A DNA stretch of 64,000 nucleotides from Trichomonas vaginalis G3. Taxonomy: Eukaryota > Parabasalia > Trichomonadida > Trichomonadidae. Position 1 is the stretch's first letter, and each line of letters begins with the position of its first letter. The DNA lies in NCBI RefSeq assembly GCF_026262505.1, contig NC_067204.1, positions 19,995,300 to 20,059,299 of the forward strand, read 5' to 3'. The position numbers and the translations under genes were made by a program. This document shows positions 21,649 through 32,714 of this stretch, one piece after another. The notes under the pieces are model-generated. The model was not told where the DNA came from. It saw only the letters and a list, made by a program, of their open reading frames with translations, and did not search any database.

Positions 21649-24600
21649 ATGCCATTCCTATTTCACTCCGTTTTTGTGTCGAATTTATTGACAAAGGCTG
21701 TGACCATCAGTAGTACACCAATTATTAATGGTTCAACAATGACCATTACCGAGATATAGTGATTGGAACAATAAAGTTGGTGAATTAATTGAGCAAAACA
21801 ATATTGACACAGTAATTATCAGACCCGAAACACAGATGTTCAACACAATTACAGAAATCGATGGCTTAAAAGTTTCAACTTTCATCATTGATAATCTTTT
21901 TGTCACAACTTTTGATGAGAATGTATTCAAGGAAAATAAGTTTATCAAGACAGTTCAATTAACAGATTCAGTTACTGAAATCTCGGATTCATGCTTTGAA
22001 GACTCTACACTCGAGACAATTAATCTTGATCGTGTAAATAAGTATGGAGGAAGTGTTTTCAAAGGCTGCCTTAACTTAAAGAGTCTCTCAATAAATGCTG
22101 ACACCATACCAAGTAGCTTTGCCCGTGGCTGCTATCAGTTGACATCAGTCAAATTCAATAAAGAAAAGACAACAATCTTAAACACCGCTTTCGCATCCTG
22201 CATTTCACTTACAGAGATCGATCTTACAAACGTTGTCTCCGTTGGCGATGGTGCTTTCAAAGATACTGAAATCACAAAAATTCATATCCCACAACAGTTA
22301 CAATCCATTGGAGCAAATGGCTTCTATCGTTCCAAAATTACCGAAATAACAATTGATGATCGTAACAACCTCTACTTGGACATCGGAAGTGGTGCATTTG
22401 CTTATACAATGCTCAAAGAAGTCAAAATCCAGAATACGTCACTTTAGCATCTGGTGCTTTCCAGAATAACCCATATTTAACAAAAGTTGAAGTATTAGGT
22501 GACTTAAACGCTTTGCCAGATTATTGTTTCTGCCATTGCCACTTACTCAAAACCGTAACCACCAAAAAGGTAACAACAATTGGAGTTCAAGCCTTCTACA
22601 ATGACAAAGAATTGGCTGACTTCACAGTCGCCGATTTACAGGCAATTGGCGACCAGGCTTTCGAATTTTGTGGCAATTTGAAGATGACAATTCCAGCAAC
22701 AACTCTTACAATTGGAAACTTCGCTTTCGGATACACTAAATCCGTGAAAATAGCAGAAGGAAGCCTGTTAAAGTCTGTCGGACAATACGCTTTCGTCGGC
22801 AGCCAAATCGATGAAGTTGTTGTCTCATTCGCAGTTGATATCGGTTCTTTCCAGGGTTGTCATAAACTTACAAAAGTGACAATCACTTCACCTTGCAACA
22901 AAATTGCCTCATATTGCTTCTGCAACTGCACAAACATTAACACACTCATTATCCAAGGTGGATTAGAATCAATTGACAGCTTTGCTTTCTCATCATGCTT
23001 CGGATTGAGAAATATTGATATTTCCAATGTTTCTGTTTTGAATTCTGACAGTTTCTCATTTGTCGAAATTGAGAAAGTCAAAATGTCAAATTGTGTCATT
23101 GCCAACAATGCGTTTTACGGATCATCATCTATTACCCAAATCACATTGACAAAAGAAACAAAATCATTTGATGCAACACCATTTTCTCAATTCAAGATCA
23201 AAAATGTTATTTTAGAAGATGGCAACAAGTATTTGACAGTTAAAGATGGTTCCTTTGTTTACTACAATTCTTCAACATTGGCATTCGCTTTGCCAGATGC
23301 TAAATCATTCACAGTTCCAGATTATTGCAAAGGAATCCAACATGGAGCATTTTCCATTGCAAGAAAACTCACAAAAATTGTCTTTGCAAATAAGATTGAC
23401 TTAACACAAGTTAATTTGCAGGATTCTGCTTACATTTATCAAGTTACTTTCTCAATCAATGATGACAATTTGACAATTCCAAAAGAATTCTTTGCAAATT
23501 GTCAAAATCTTGAAAAAGTAATTTTCGAAACAAAGATAAAGACAATTCCTGAAAATTGTTTCGCAAATTGCATCAATTTGTACCAAGTTGTTTTACCAAC
23601 AACATGCGAAACAATCGAAACACGCGCTTTCTATAATTGCCAATCACTTTCAAAGGTTGACATTTCAAAGGTAACTTCAATTTACCCAGAAACATTCATG
23701 AACAGTGGAATTTCTAATTTGAAGTTTGATAACTGTCACTTTTTGAACACATCACTTTTCAAGAATTGTTTCAATTTGAAGACCTTTGATTTCACAGGAA
23801 TTATCTATGTTTCCAACAATTGCTTCGAGAACTCATCACTCAAAACAATTACATTAGATGAAAGAAGTTTCATTGAAGACGAAGCATTCAAAGATTGCCA
23901 TCTTTTGACAAAAGCTGATTTGAGTTTAATTACATCCATTCCAAAGGGCTGCTTCTTGAACTGCATCAAATTAAGTGAAGTTGTCATGAGACATTCTGTT
24001 TTAACCATTGGTGAAGAAGCGTTTGCAAACACTTCACTCGTGGAAGTTGTTATTCCAGACAGAGTTTCATTTATAGGAAAGAGAGCATTCAGAGATACTC
24101 TTTCTCTTAAGACATTGACATTAGGAAAGGGAATTACAACACTCACATGGGAAGATGCATTATTCGTTCGTTCTAATGTCGAAAAAATCATCATCGACAA
24201 AGATTGCAAGATCATTGAAAGAGATGCTTTCGAATTGAATCCAAATCTCAAGATCGAATTCAAGGACAACAGATTCTTCTCATTCATTGATAATTTCATT
24301 GTCAACACATTGACATCAACATTATTGACATCTGTTGGTAAATTAGAGCCATTCATCAAGATCCCAACAACAATTGATTTCGTAAGTTTGGCAGGAATCA
24401 AACACGAAGAGTTCATTGATGAATTCCACCAGATCTACACAAGATACACTGACATTTCACAGACATTTGTAACAAGACCAGACAGAGCACAAATCATTGA
24501 AGTCCCAGAAACAGTCAAACAGATACAAGACAAACCAACAGGATACATTAATTACAAGAGATTATTCTACAATGGAACATACATGCAAGAAATGAGTGTT

Positions 24601-24900
24601 CCTCAAGCTGACGAAAGAATTGCAACACTTAGATATAACTTCCCACAGTTATACACAACAAATTATATAATTGGAGATTCTTGCTCTGATAACTTGGATT
24701 ATGATGAATTCAAGTGGAGACATGTTTTGGGAATGTCTTCATTAGAGAAAGGAATGATTGCTGCTGTTTCTATCGCTGGAGTTGCCCTTATCGTTTCTTT
24801 GATCTTATTATTACTTATTGTCTTCAAGATGAAACGACACGGAAATTACGAAGCAGTTTCAATGCAGACAATTCTCACTTCTCAGCCAGAAAAAGTCTAA
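21649..24900 (+). pseudogene. BspA-like leucine-rich-repeat surface protein (two frame breaks)
   Basis: A ~1,080-codon gene of the trichomonad BspA family. The likely start is the ATG at 21649 (MPFLFHSVFVSNLL, a weak signal-like stretch). Most of the length is TpLRR-type repeats of about 23 residues with the pattern L-x-x-I-x-x-x-A/C-F-x-x-C-x-x-L, for example DSCFEDSTLETI and ENCFANCINLYQVVLP. A ~23-residue hydrophobic helix near the C-terminus (MIAAVSIAGVALIVSLILLL) is followed by a short tail with SMQTILTSQPEKV, so the LRR part would face outside, where the family is linked to adhesion and immune recognition. The frame changes near 21765 and near 22435 (each a one-base slip); everything else is open. 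Either a recent pseudogene or two sequence errors. Confidence 0.85.
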
Positions 24901-26740
24901 ATAAACATTTGGATTTTTCTTAATTTTTCATTATTTTGTATTTTGTGTAATTTGAAATATTATGACTTTGCAAGATAGAATATGATATAGATAATTACAA
25001 TCAATACTATTCTATGATGTTACGCGGCCATGAAACTTTGTTCATTCGGAAAGATTTCTTTTGAATCATTAATCAACGCTTAGATAGGGGTAAAATCAGA
25101 CTTTATGAGGTATGTTGTATAATTATAGTTTGTGCTGTAATATGTCATGAGATCAGAATATGAAGGGAGTATATATGTGTTATTGTCACAGGTATATATG
25201 TGAGGATAGCTCAGTCGAGTCTGTAAAATAGTTTAGTAGAAGAAAAAGTTATATAAAGAACAAAAAATTAAAAATAAACATTATTAAGTGAAAACCAAAG
25301 TTTACCTATTTTATGTAAGGTTTTGTCTTTGTGGGTTGAGGTATATGACAAAAAAGATTGGATAATGCACTCTTGTCGGTCAAACTTCCGCATTCAAGTT
25401 ATGAATGCGGAAGATTGTCTCATTCTGGGAGACATGCAGAGGCAATGTCTCCCGAAATGATACCGTCATACCAACACCAATTTATTCCTTCTTTCCATTG
25501 TCATACAATTCAATATTTTTATCAATCTTAATCAACTTTTTTTATTCTTCTTTAATTCAATTTATCTTTCTCCTAGAATATCTATTCCTTTAACAGACAT
25601 AAAATCACTAATCGAGCTTTTTCAATACTCAAAATTTCATATAAATCTTTGTTATTTTTTCTCTCATCGCTTATTTTATTAAATATACATATTTCCTCTC
25701 ACATATCCCTCTTCATATATATTGGATCTCAACACTCATCTATTAGAACAATATATTTTCGCTTAATCTCATATTATTCATTAACAATCTTTCATCTTCT
25801 TATTTCTAGTTAACCTACCAATATATATATAGAATATATGCCCAATTACATATTCAGATACATTAAATTCAAGAAATTCTTCTAATATTATTCTCCTATT
25901 CATAATAAAATCATATTTAGTCTCACATCACAATTCTATCAGTTCTCCAATATCATATCATATTGGTAACATCACATATATCTCTTATAATATCACTTAA
26001 ATTTGTATTTTTTTATTAATTATATTTAATTAGTTCTACATTCTATTATTATAGAGGTTTGACAAACTCATCAATAGTTAAAATCAAAATCTATTCAGAA
26101 CTTTGAATCTAATGAAAATTACATTTCGATATCTTTTTGCAAGCTTAATTTTTTGTATTATCTTAAAATACATTTAGTAATGTTATGTACGTATTGAATT
26201 CAAATTATAGCGCAGTAACATGCAACTCATCTTGAGATTCACATTTCATTTTCACAATTATTGCATATATACATCAATAACATATTGTACTCATATATCT
26301 ACACGACTCTAAACTCAATGACATCAAATAATGCTTGTAATATTTAAAATAATTTTTGCATTTTTGATTCTCAGCTTAACTTCTATAAATGTCACCAAAA
26401 CATTTCATTCCTACCAAGAAATAATATATTAGTAATTAAGCGTTTATTACCATTGTTACTCACATCATATTAATTCATTTTTGTAATTTTTTAAATAAAT
26501 GACTGGAATCATAAACCCTATGTACCCATATCAACATGTTAAAATTTCAAAGTCTGAAACTTAGTATACATTGAGTTTCATGAAATCAGATAATCTCGTA
26601 GATTTCTTAAATATTATATATTGCTGGCCAATAATGATGCAGCATGATTCTCCATCATATCAGCATTCTAAACATATCTTTATTTTGTCCATTGGCATAA
26701 ATTAAGGGTGCTTTTCAGGCGATAAATGGTATTTTAGATA
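24901..26740. other. Long AT-rich intergenic region
   Basis: No gene supported. The only notable structure is a pair of perfect hairpins at 25385-25453. A TAGCTCAGTCGAG word near 25208 resembles a tRNA D-arm but nothing around it forms the rest of a tRNA. Confidence 0.55.
25385..25453. other. Two adjacent perfect hairpins
   Basis: CTTCCGCATTC (25385-25395) pairs with GAATGCGGAAG (25403-25413) over a 7-base loop; GGGAGACAT (25427-25435) pairs with ATGTCTCCC (25445-25453) over a 9-base loop. They are the most GC-rich bases in a 1.8-kb AT-rich gap. They could be part of a structured RNA or the remnant of a small palindromic element. Confidence 0.65.
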
Positions 26741-26960
26741 CCTGGGTATGTAAAAGTCAAAAATTGAGTGTATGTTAGATTTTCTGGGAATGTGAAATTT
26801 GTCAAATGACTACCAGAAAATGCACCACCTCCAAAATGTGTTAATTTTTTTGGTAAAGTGACACTTGTGAGTGGACATCTTGAAAATGCATAATTTCTAA
26901 TATATGTTAAATTTTCTGGGAATGTGACACTTGTTATATTACAATCATAAAATGCAGAAT
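26741..26960 (-). pseudogene. Fragment of a BspA-like LRR gene
   Basis: Read on the minus strand this encodes about three TpLRR repeats (NSAFYDCNITSVTFPENL, NYAFSRCPLTSVTFPKKL, GAFSGSHLTNFTFPENL). The upstream part is cut at 26960 by the IS3-like transposon; the other side of that transposon (52,809 on) shows no LRR coding, so the gene was already truncated or the flank has since been lost. Confidence 0.75.
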
Positions 26961-27222
26961 TGTGAGATCAGATTGAATTAATTCAAGGTTCTTTTCAATT
27001 AATATTAATGACCATATTACGCATTTTCGAACATTCTAAACCAAATATATAAAAATGGGAGACGAATGTTAAATTTGCTAGACATGGGGGAGTTGTCTGC
27101 AAAGTTTTAGCTCTTATCTCTAACAAAAAATTAATTTTTAAAAAAATGACCGAAAACGTTTCACAGCGAGAAAAAAATAAAAGGCAAGATAGAATTTTCT
27201 AGACATAAAGAAGTTGTTTACC
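26961..27222 (+). repeat. Left inverted repeat of the IS3-like transposon
   Basis: Matches the reverse complement of 52546-52808 with only a few differences. Just inside, a ~80-bp piece (gttttagctcttatctc to gagaaaaaaataaaa, about 27105-27183) is duplicated in tandem at about 27225-27303; the right end has only one copy. Confidence 0.85.
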
Positions 27223-27480
27223 GAGTTTTAGCTCTTATCTCTAACAAAAAATTAATTTTTAAAAAAATGACCGAAAACGTTTCACAGCGAGAAAAAAATA
27301 AAACTGTACACTGATTTTCATTTTCATTTCCAGTCACTTTACTTATTATTTTTTCTTTTTTTTCATTTTAATTATAAATTATTTCATAATACGTTTATTT
27401 ACATTACCATTTTCTTTATTCTTTTGAATTCCATACTAGACACTTATAGAATATTTTGATTGTTAACGTACTTCATTAGA

Positions 27481-27818
27481 ATGAATCCTTACAAAGGGTA
27501 TGTCGATCGAATTTACCTAATTGGTATTTCCAATCAGATTGAAGAAGGTAAAATGACATGGGAAGAAGCTTGCACCCATGTTCCCATCGCCCCAACCCTT
27601 CAATCAAATGATTTCAAATATTTAGATGTTTCAAAATCTTTTTTACAAAATCAATTTAGCTTACAGAATATCCCATTGCCTAAAGGCAAGAAAGGTCGTA
27701 GGGATTGACCCTACGACCAAATCAAAGCTCTTGCTGTGATACATGACCACTGGGCCTTTCCCTGTGGTCAAACAAAACAATGGAAACGTTTGAAATTACA
27801 ACAAATTGATGTATCTTA
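27481..27818 (+). pseudogene. IS3-like transposase, N-terminal part
   Basis: Start MNPYKGYVDRIY at 27481, preceded by tacttcattaga (initiator-like). Charged, helical N-terminal region with GKKGRR, likely DNA-binding. The frame meets a TGA at 27706-27708 and is then open in the same frame (PYDQIKALAVIHDHW...) to the Polinton insertion at 27819. The phase of the reading frame is kept across the insertion if one copy of the 7-bp repeat is counted. The rest lies at 51491-52134. Confidence 0.75.
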
Positions 27819-28159
27819 GTTAGTATGGGTAAGTCGTGTACTGAGGCACTGCGCGCCTCCGTACACCACTTAACGGTTTTGACACTTTACGAAACCGGTA
27901 ACGTATATTTTGCAACACAAACGACAACACTAACTTAACCTTAAATATTTACAAAGCCGCCAACCACTTCACCTCACTAACGACATCGCTAACGACTTCA
28001 CTAATGTAAAAATAAACGTTTTCACAAACGACTTCACTAATGTAAAAATAAACGTTTTCACAAACCACTTCACTTCACTAACGAGCTCACTAATGTAAAA
28101 AATAAACGTTTTCACTAACGTTTTCACTAACGAACTCACTAATGAAAAAATAAACGTTC

Positions 28160-28480
28160 TCACTTACAAAAGTATTGCAACTCCTCCCATTGCTGTGCTT
28201 CACATAACAGCTCATAATCTTCTGACTCACTTTCTTCTTCATATAGGTCAAAATCACTGTCATAGTTTATACCTGTAAGTTTTGACAAAGCTAATGAAAC
28301 ACGCTTACCGTTTGTATCGTATGCTTGTATAAACTTTCCATTCTTCATTCCTTCATAAACGCTCAAACTAACTTTACCCTTTCTCCCTCGTATCTGATAG
28401 AATGTATTTTCACGAGGAACGAAGAACAAATTCTTGAACTCATGACCGTTGTAGTTTGTTATCTCAATAGTTTTCGTCAT
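28160..28480 (-). CDS. Polinton 1 end-repeat protein, left copy (~106 aa)
   Basis: Lies wholly within the inverted repeat, so the element has two copies (the other at 50829-51149), which differ by a few residues around SKLTGIN/SKLTNIY. The first ~75 residues (NLFFVPRENTFYQIRG...GKRVSLALSKL) resemble the C-terminal module of the HNH protein at 32715 (NYYYVPSEDAFYYFMG...GRRTKLSIAKF); the tail is acidic. It could bind the element ends, but that is inference. Start chosen at MTKTIE to match the right copy. Confidence 0.75.
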   Translation of the reverse strand: MTKTIEITNYNGHEFKNLFFVPRENTFYQIRGRKGKVSLSVYEGMKNGKFIQAYDTNGKRVSLALSKLTGINYDSDFDLYEEESESEDYELLCEAQQWEELQYFCK

Positions 28481-28588
28481 TACATCCAAAATAAAATAAA
28501 AATAATTTTAAAAATAAACTTAAAAATTAATGATATCACCACCCTCACACGTATGAAAACATAGCACAAAAATAAATTTAGGTGAAGT

Positions 28589-28602
28589 GGTGAGATCTCA
28601 CC
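28589..28602. promoter_or_regulatory. GATC-centred palindrome, left end repeat
   Basis: Perfect 14-bp palindrome GGTGAGATCTCACC with flanking ggtgaa/ttcacc words. One of about ten such sites in the non-coding parts of both Polintons. Confidence 0.7.
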
Positions 28603-28643
28603 TCTTTTTTCACCTGTTTTTTCACCCTGTTGAATTCATTGCT

Positions 28644-28889
28644 TTATAACTCTCTTCCTTTCTCCAACTCTTCTAACTTCTTCTTAAGTTCAGCAATGTT
28701 GTCCTCATGAAGTTTAATCTTTCTCAAAATTCCTTCTTTATCTAATGGTTGCTTTATCTTTCTAAACTGAACTCTACCATCCTTCATAGTATGAATGTAA
28801 AAACCTTCTGGAATAGTTCCTGATTTAATGTATTCTACCAAAAACTTTTGTTTCATTGCTTCAGTGACTTTATTTGTCATTTCAATCAA
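28644..28889 (-). CDS. Small protein with FY-x5-DGR/K module and coiled coil
   Basis: 81 aa; the more likely start is the internal MTNKVTEAM. Contains GFYIHTMKDGRVQFRKIKQPL, a module shared with the genes at 31031 (PFYYVSQSKDGKIYVRKRKVPL) and 59628 (NYKVTFHRNGTASISKKKQTL). A ~35-residue coiled coil of the LKKKLEELEKG type follows. Function unknown; basic beta-hairpin plus coiled coil suggests a structural or nucleic-acid-binding part. The stop lies just inside the end repeat. Confidence 0.65.
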   Translation of the reverse strand: MIEMTNKVTEAMKQKFLVEYIKSGTIPEGFYIHTMKDGRVQFRKIKQPLDKEGILRKIKLHEDNIAELKKKLEELEKGREL

Positions 28890-28928
28890 ATAAAAATTTT
28901 AATATTAAATAAAAATAACGTTATTTTT

Positions 28929-29399
28929 TCAGTAAGGAAACGCAGGAGTTTTACGATTTATTTGAGGAGTAGGTTCTGGTTTAAATGTTGGAGTCGGTTT
29001 AGGAGTTGACTTTTGAACAGGAGTTTGTACTTTCATAGGTTCAGGAGTCATTGAAGGTTTTGCTTGTGAAGGTGTTGGTTTTGACGTTGGTTTTGGCGAA
29101 GGTGTTGGAGTTTGTTTAACTTCAGCTACTTCAGTATTATTTACAACATTTGCTTTATTTCTTTTCAACATCATAATTGCTCCTGCTGTAGCTAGCAAAC
29201 CTAGTGGGAGACCATATTTTATATAAGGACTTGACCAAATGCTATTTTTGACAGGAGCTGGTGGAACACCTAACCTTGGTGAGACTGCTCTTTGCCATTG
29301 TGCAGCTCGTAAGAAATATTCAATAGGTGCTCCATAATCGTTTGGTAAAGTTTGTTTCATAGATGGTGAAGGTTCGCGAGAGCTTGATGAAGAACTCAT
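28929..29399 (-). CDS. Pro/Thr-rich membrane protein of Polinton 1
   Basis: 156 aa. A Ser-rich start, one hydrophobic segment (YGLPLGLLATAGAIMML, about residues 60-77) followed by KRNK, then a long tail of TPTPSPKP-type repeats. The layout is that of a single-span protein with an extended Pro-rich stalk. It lies next to the capsid gene, so a virion or membrane role is plausible. I recognise no family. Confidence 0.65.
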   Translation of the reverse strand: MSSSSSSREPSPSMKQTLPNDYGAPIEYFLRAAQWQRAVSPRLGVPPAPVKNSIWSSPYIKYGLPLGLLATAGAIMMLKRNKANVVNNTEVAEVKQTPTPSPKPTSKPTPSQAKPSMTPEPMKVQTPVQKSTPKPTPTFKPEPTPQINRKTPAFPY

Positions 29400-29429
29400 T
29401 TATAAGCTTTAAAAATAAACGTTCATCCT

Positions 29430-31003
29430 TTATTCCTCACTGTCGTCCGTGGCTAAGTTATAGTCATCTAATCTTATTATTGGGATGCCTGACTGTCTTA
29501 CCTGAATGGCAAAGCAACAATCCCTCATAAATCCAATAAGTGGCTTTGGTACATTTTCAGTTGCTAGTTCAATAGGTTCTTTAACAGACAATTTGTATGT
29601 TATTGGAGCAGTAGATGTTTGACCTTGCTGGAAGCAAAAGTCCACTTCTGTTGGAAAACCACATAAGAAATGTGTGTTGTCATAGCTATCCCATTTATGT
29701 TCCACACTACCATCATCCACCAATGACCTCATAACATCTTCATTAAATCCTATCATATCATTGTTTGTATTGCAAGCGTTCGCAACCATTTCATAAAATA
29801 CAGGTCCATATGATTTTTCAGGTTCTGCAGGCATATTTCCATAAGCTCCCATGGAAAGCTGAAGATATTTAAACTTAGGGTTCTCAAAATTAACATAATA
29901 GTTGTCTTTCTTTCTAAATAGTGCCCAAATACTTTTAACATTAATAGGCGATAAGCTGCTGTAAATGTTGCACTTGAACTATCTGTATTCTTTGAGAATG
30001 AACCGTCCATAGGAATCCAATCCATAACTTTAACAGGAAAACATAAAGCCTCGTTTGTATAATGTTCTACAAGTTCTGTATAAATGTTAGGGTCTAAAGA
30101 GAATGACTTTGGATGAATGAAACATTCATTTAAAATCCATCTTTGTTCGAAATAGTTGCTGGGTTACAGTTTGTAATAGTAACTGTTCCACTAGCTTCTA
30201 CTCTTCGTTATCATAGTGAATGGTTCATTCCATGGAACAAATTTATTTGTCGGTGGATTTGAATCTGAAGCAAATGCAACTTTAAGAGTGGATTGAAAGC
30301 AATGATATCATTTACAGATATAGATGTGCATTGTAAGGCGTCGCTACTGAACTTTACTTTAAGCTGAATGTTTCCTGCAAAAGCTGGAATAAATCGAAAT
30401 AGCTTCTAATGGAAGGAATCTTCTAACAGGAATTCTTAAACGAAGCTTAAAATCAAATGGTTTTCCTGCTGTAATTGGACCACTAACAATTTGTCCTGTT
30501 CTGCATGTTCCCGAATGACTCCATACATCTTCATGTCGAGTCTTTGAGAAAACATCTACTTTCTTTATTTGTTCGGTAGTTTGTGAGTTTGAAGTTATAT
30601 ATGCTTCTTCTCTTGCGTTGTCTTGAGAATATACGATACGACCATTTGCAAGGATTTGATATCCAGCAACTGCATAGAAAGCGTCATCGAAACCAATCCA
30701 AAATCCTGGTGGGTTTGTTTTATTGGAACCTGAACCAATTTCTTTATCTACAATAAATTGACCTTCCATTTTATACGTAATGAATGTATTGTAAAGGTCC
30801 AACATATTTTCACCAGGAGGTGAGAGATTGAATGTTACCCATGTGTTATCTTTAGCAGTTCCAGGTTGTGATGGAATCTTTGCGTCAGAATATTTTCTAT
30901 TAGTGTCACCAATTTGAACTGCATTGTCTATGATATCGAAATATGAGCGAATCTGATGAATATGCTCTGCTGGAGTAAATTCGTTTAGCTGTTCGTTCTG
31001 CAT
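29430..31003 (-). pseudogene. Probable major capsid protein of Polinton 1 (fossil)
   Basis: Size (about 520 codons) and position fit a double-jelly-roll major capsid protein. The N-terminal part has the expected character: a short helix region, then beta-rich stretches (TWVTFNLSPPGENMLDLYNTFITYKM; the first half reads like the capsid's first strand pair) with many aromatic and polar residues. Broken in about two places. Upstream of the start is the element's promoter-like motif (tttttatctgaagtaaatac). The assignment rests on size, order and general pattern, not on a residue signature, so a different structural protein is possible. Confidence 0.55.
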
Positions 31004-31030
31004 GTATTTACTTCAGATAAAAATATCTAT

Positions 31031-31465
31031 TTACTTCATTATTCTCACTCTTCTTCTTGGCATTCGTGGTGGAAGTTGTTTCTTGACATTTTCAATGAAC
31101 TGTACATTCTCTTTTGTCTCAACTTCTTTCACTGGCGGGTCAGGATTCTTTGACTCGGTTTGTTTTTCAATGAAATTCACGAACTTTGCAATAAGCTCTT
31201 GGTTCGTTATTGAAAGTACATCTGGCTTCTTTTCTTCTGGTTCTATTGACTTTTCAGTTTGAATAGAAGGCTTAACATGGACTTCGTGGACTTCACCCTT
31301 GCCATACACCTTAATGTTGTCGCTTTCTGCATTCGCTAATGGAACCTTTCTTTTTCTTACGTATATTTTACCATCTTTACTCTGACTTACATAATAGAAA
31401 GGATGTTGTATTCCTCTTGCGTCATTTAATATAATAGACTCTCGCTCTGATTTTGACAAGCTCAT
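31031..31465 (-). CDS. Basic-tailed small protein, FY-DGK module family
   Basis: 144 aa, open. N-terminal PFYYVSQSKDGKIYVRKRKVPL module as in 28644 and 59628; middle is Glu/Lys rich; the C-terminus PPRMPRRRVRIMK is strongly basic, as in DNA-condensing or core proteins of DNA viruses. The GKGEVHEVHV stretch coincides with a ggacttcg hairpin-like insert. Function not known. Confidence 0.65.
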   Translation of the reverse strand: MSLSKSERESIILNDARGIQHPFYYVSQSKDGKIYVRKRKVPLANAESDNIKVYGKGEVHEVHVKPSIQTEKSIEPEEKKPDVLSITNQELIAKFVNFIEKQTESKNPDPPVKEVETKENVQFIENVKKQLPPRMPRRRVRIMK

Positions 31466-31510
31466 TTTACATCGGTTAAAGTTTTAATTTTGTTTTTTAT
31501 CTGCAGTCAA

Positions 31511-31783
31511 ATGACTCAGACAAGCCCTACGGACAAGACCCAAGGGGTCATAGATGTTGAAGCATTGAAGAAAGAAATTCGTGAGCAAATTTTATCCGAA
31601 CTGAAGGAACAAAAACAAGAACAAAAGCCAGAGAGACCAAAGAGAAAACTTAGTGAAAAACAACTTGCTGCATTAGCTGCTGGAAGACAAAAGAACCCAC
31701 GTTTGCTGGCAAAGAAAGCTAGAGAAGAAGCAAAAGCAAAGGAAGAACAAAAAGCTAAAGAAGCTGAAGAAAAGAAAGAGTAA
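31511..31783 (+). CDS. Highly charged Lys/Glu protein, 90 aa
   Basis: The ATG at 31511 (MTQTSPTDKT) is preferred to an upstream non-ATG opening. Almost entirely charged helix: IREQILSELKEQKQEQ, then KRKLSEKQLAALAAGRQKNP, then AKEEQKAKEAEEKKE. The middle LSxKQLAALAAGRxKN segment resembles short DNA-binding helices of phage and virus proteins. No family named. Confidence 0.6.
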   Translation: MTQTSPTDKTQGVIDVEALKKEIREQILSELKEQKQEQKPERPKRKLSEKQLAALAAGRQKNPRLLAKKAREEAKAKEEQKAKEAEEKKE

Positions 31784-31807
31784 ATGGTTTATTTTTATCC
31801 GAATTAA

Positions 31808-32664
31808 ATGTATAGACAAATACCTTTAACTGTTGCGTTCAGTAGTGAAAACCCTGACGTCAAAATAAAGGGGAACAGAGTAACGTTTAAGTTTCCAACA
31901 GACTGGATTGTGAACATAAATGAAGAGAAGTACATTGGCATAACATCTATGTATATAACACGTGCTTTCAGAAAGGTTGACTTTATACTTCAAGTCGAGA
32001 TAGAAAATGACGAACAGTCTTTAAGCGCCCAAAACATTCACATATACAAATACTTTAAAGACGATACAACATTGTTGCAATGTATGATTTCATTTAATGA
32101 GATGTTCGAGAAAAAGTTCAACATTGAAGTACAAACTTTACAGCCTTTACGTGAGTTTTTGCACAACTGAAAGAAGAAGGTAGTCAGCCACAACTTATAG
32201 ACTTTCATTATGAATTTAATGAAAATGAAGATGGAACACATGACTGTCAGTTTGTTATATATTCACCATTCAATGAAGTAGCTAAAAAGAAAGAAAATCC
32301 ATTACGTATAAGGTTTCAAATCTCTGAACCCAATGAAGACTTCAAGAATGTTTTCAATTATGATGCAATGCTTCCGAGGAAAAATGAATTTTCAAAGATT
32401 GTAACACCTGGCATTTGGGATAGAAAGCAAGCTATATTATATTCAAACTTAAGTAAGGGAGTTGAAAATGAGTTCATTGGTCATACAAGAACTTCACCAC
32501 TTCCTAACCCTAAATACTATAAATTAACTGGCTTCAATCGTGAGTTTTGGATAGACATGTTCTCCACTCATGACCATAACTGCCCAGTGTTCTTACCTCC
32601 AGACCATAAGGACTGTCTCTACATTGAAGCACAACTCTTAAACTCTACCATCGCAGTATTGTAA
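31808..32664 (+). pseudogene. Member of the W-x-AKxIGFR Polinton protein family (fossil)
   Basis: Related to the genes at 49043, 55470 and 62542. Shared landmarks are an aromatic-W segment followed by EKYIGI(T/R)xxYI (here DWIVNINEEKYIGITSMYI), a beta-rich middle, and a C-terminal strand pattern ending in an aliphatic run (LYIEAQLLNSTIAVL). All members are about 285 residues. Beta-rich predicted character and recurrence in virus-like elements suggest a minor capsid or surface protein. Broken in about one place. Preceded by the element's promoter-like tttttatccgaattaa. Confidence 0.6.
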
Positions 32665-32714
32665 AATCTACGCTAGTTTTATTTTTTCTGAAAAATTTTA
32701 TTTGAGTGAAAGGC

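Larger units (their letters stand above)
27819..28660 (+). repeat. Left inverted repeat of Polinton 1 (~840 bp)
   Basis: Nearly identical to the reverse complement of 50653-51490. From the tip inward: a GC-rich tip (ggcactgcgcgcctccg), a degenerate array of cactaa(t/c)g/taaaaataaacg words (about 27970-28160), a complete small gene, a GATC-centred palindrome (28589-28602), and the last codons of the first interior gene. Confidence 0.93.

Noticed and set aside
23805-24416. 203-codon minus-strand open frame
   Set aside because: It is the antisense of the BspA-like LRR region; repetitive LRR codons keep it open.
25203-25260. tRNA-like D-arm word TAGCTCAGTCGAG
   Set aside because: No anticodon or T-arm follows; no cloverleaf can be drawn.
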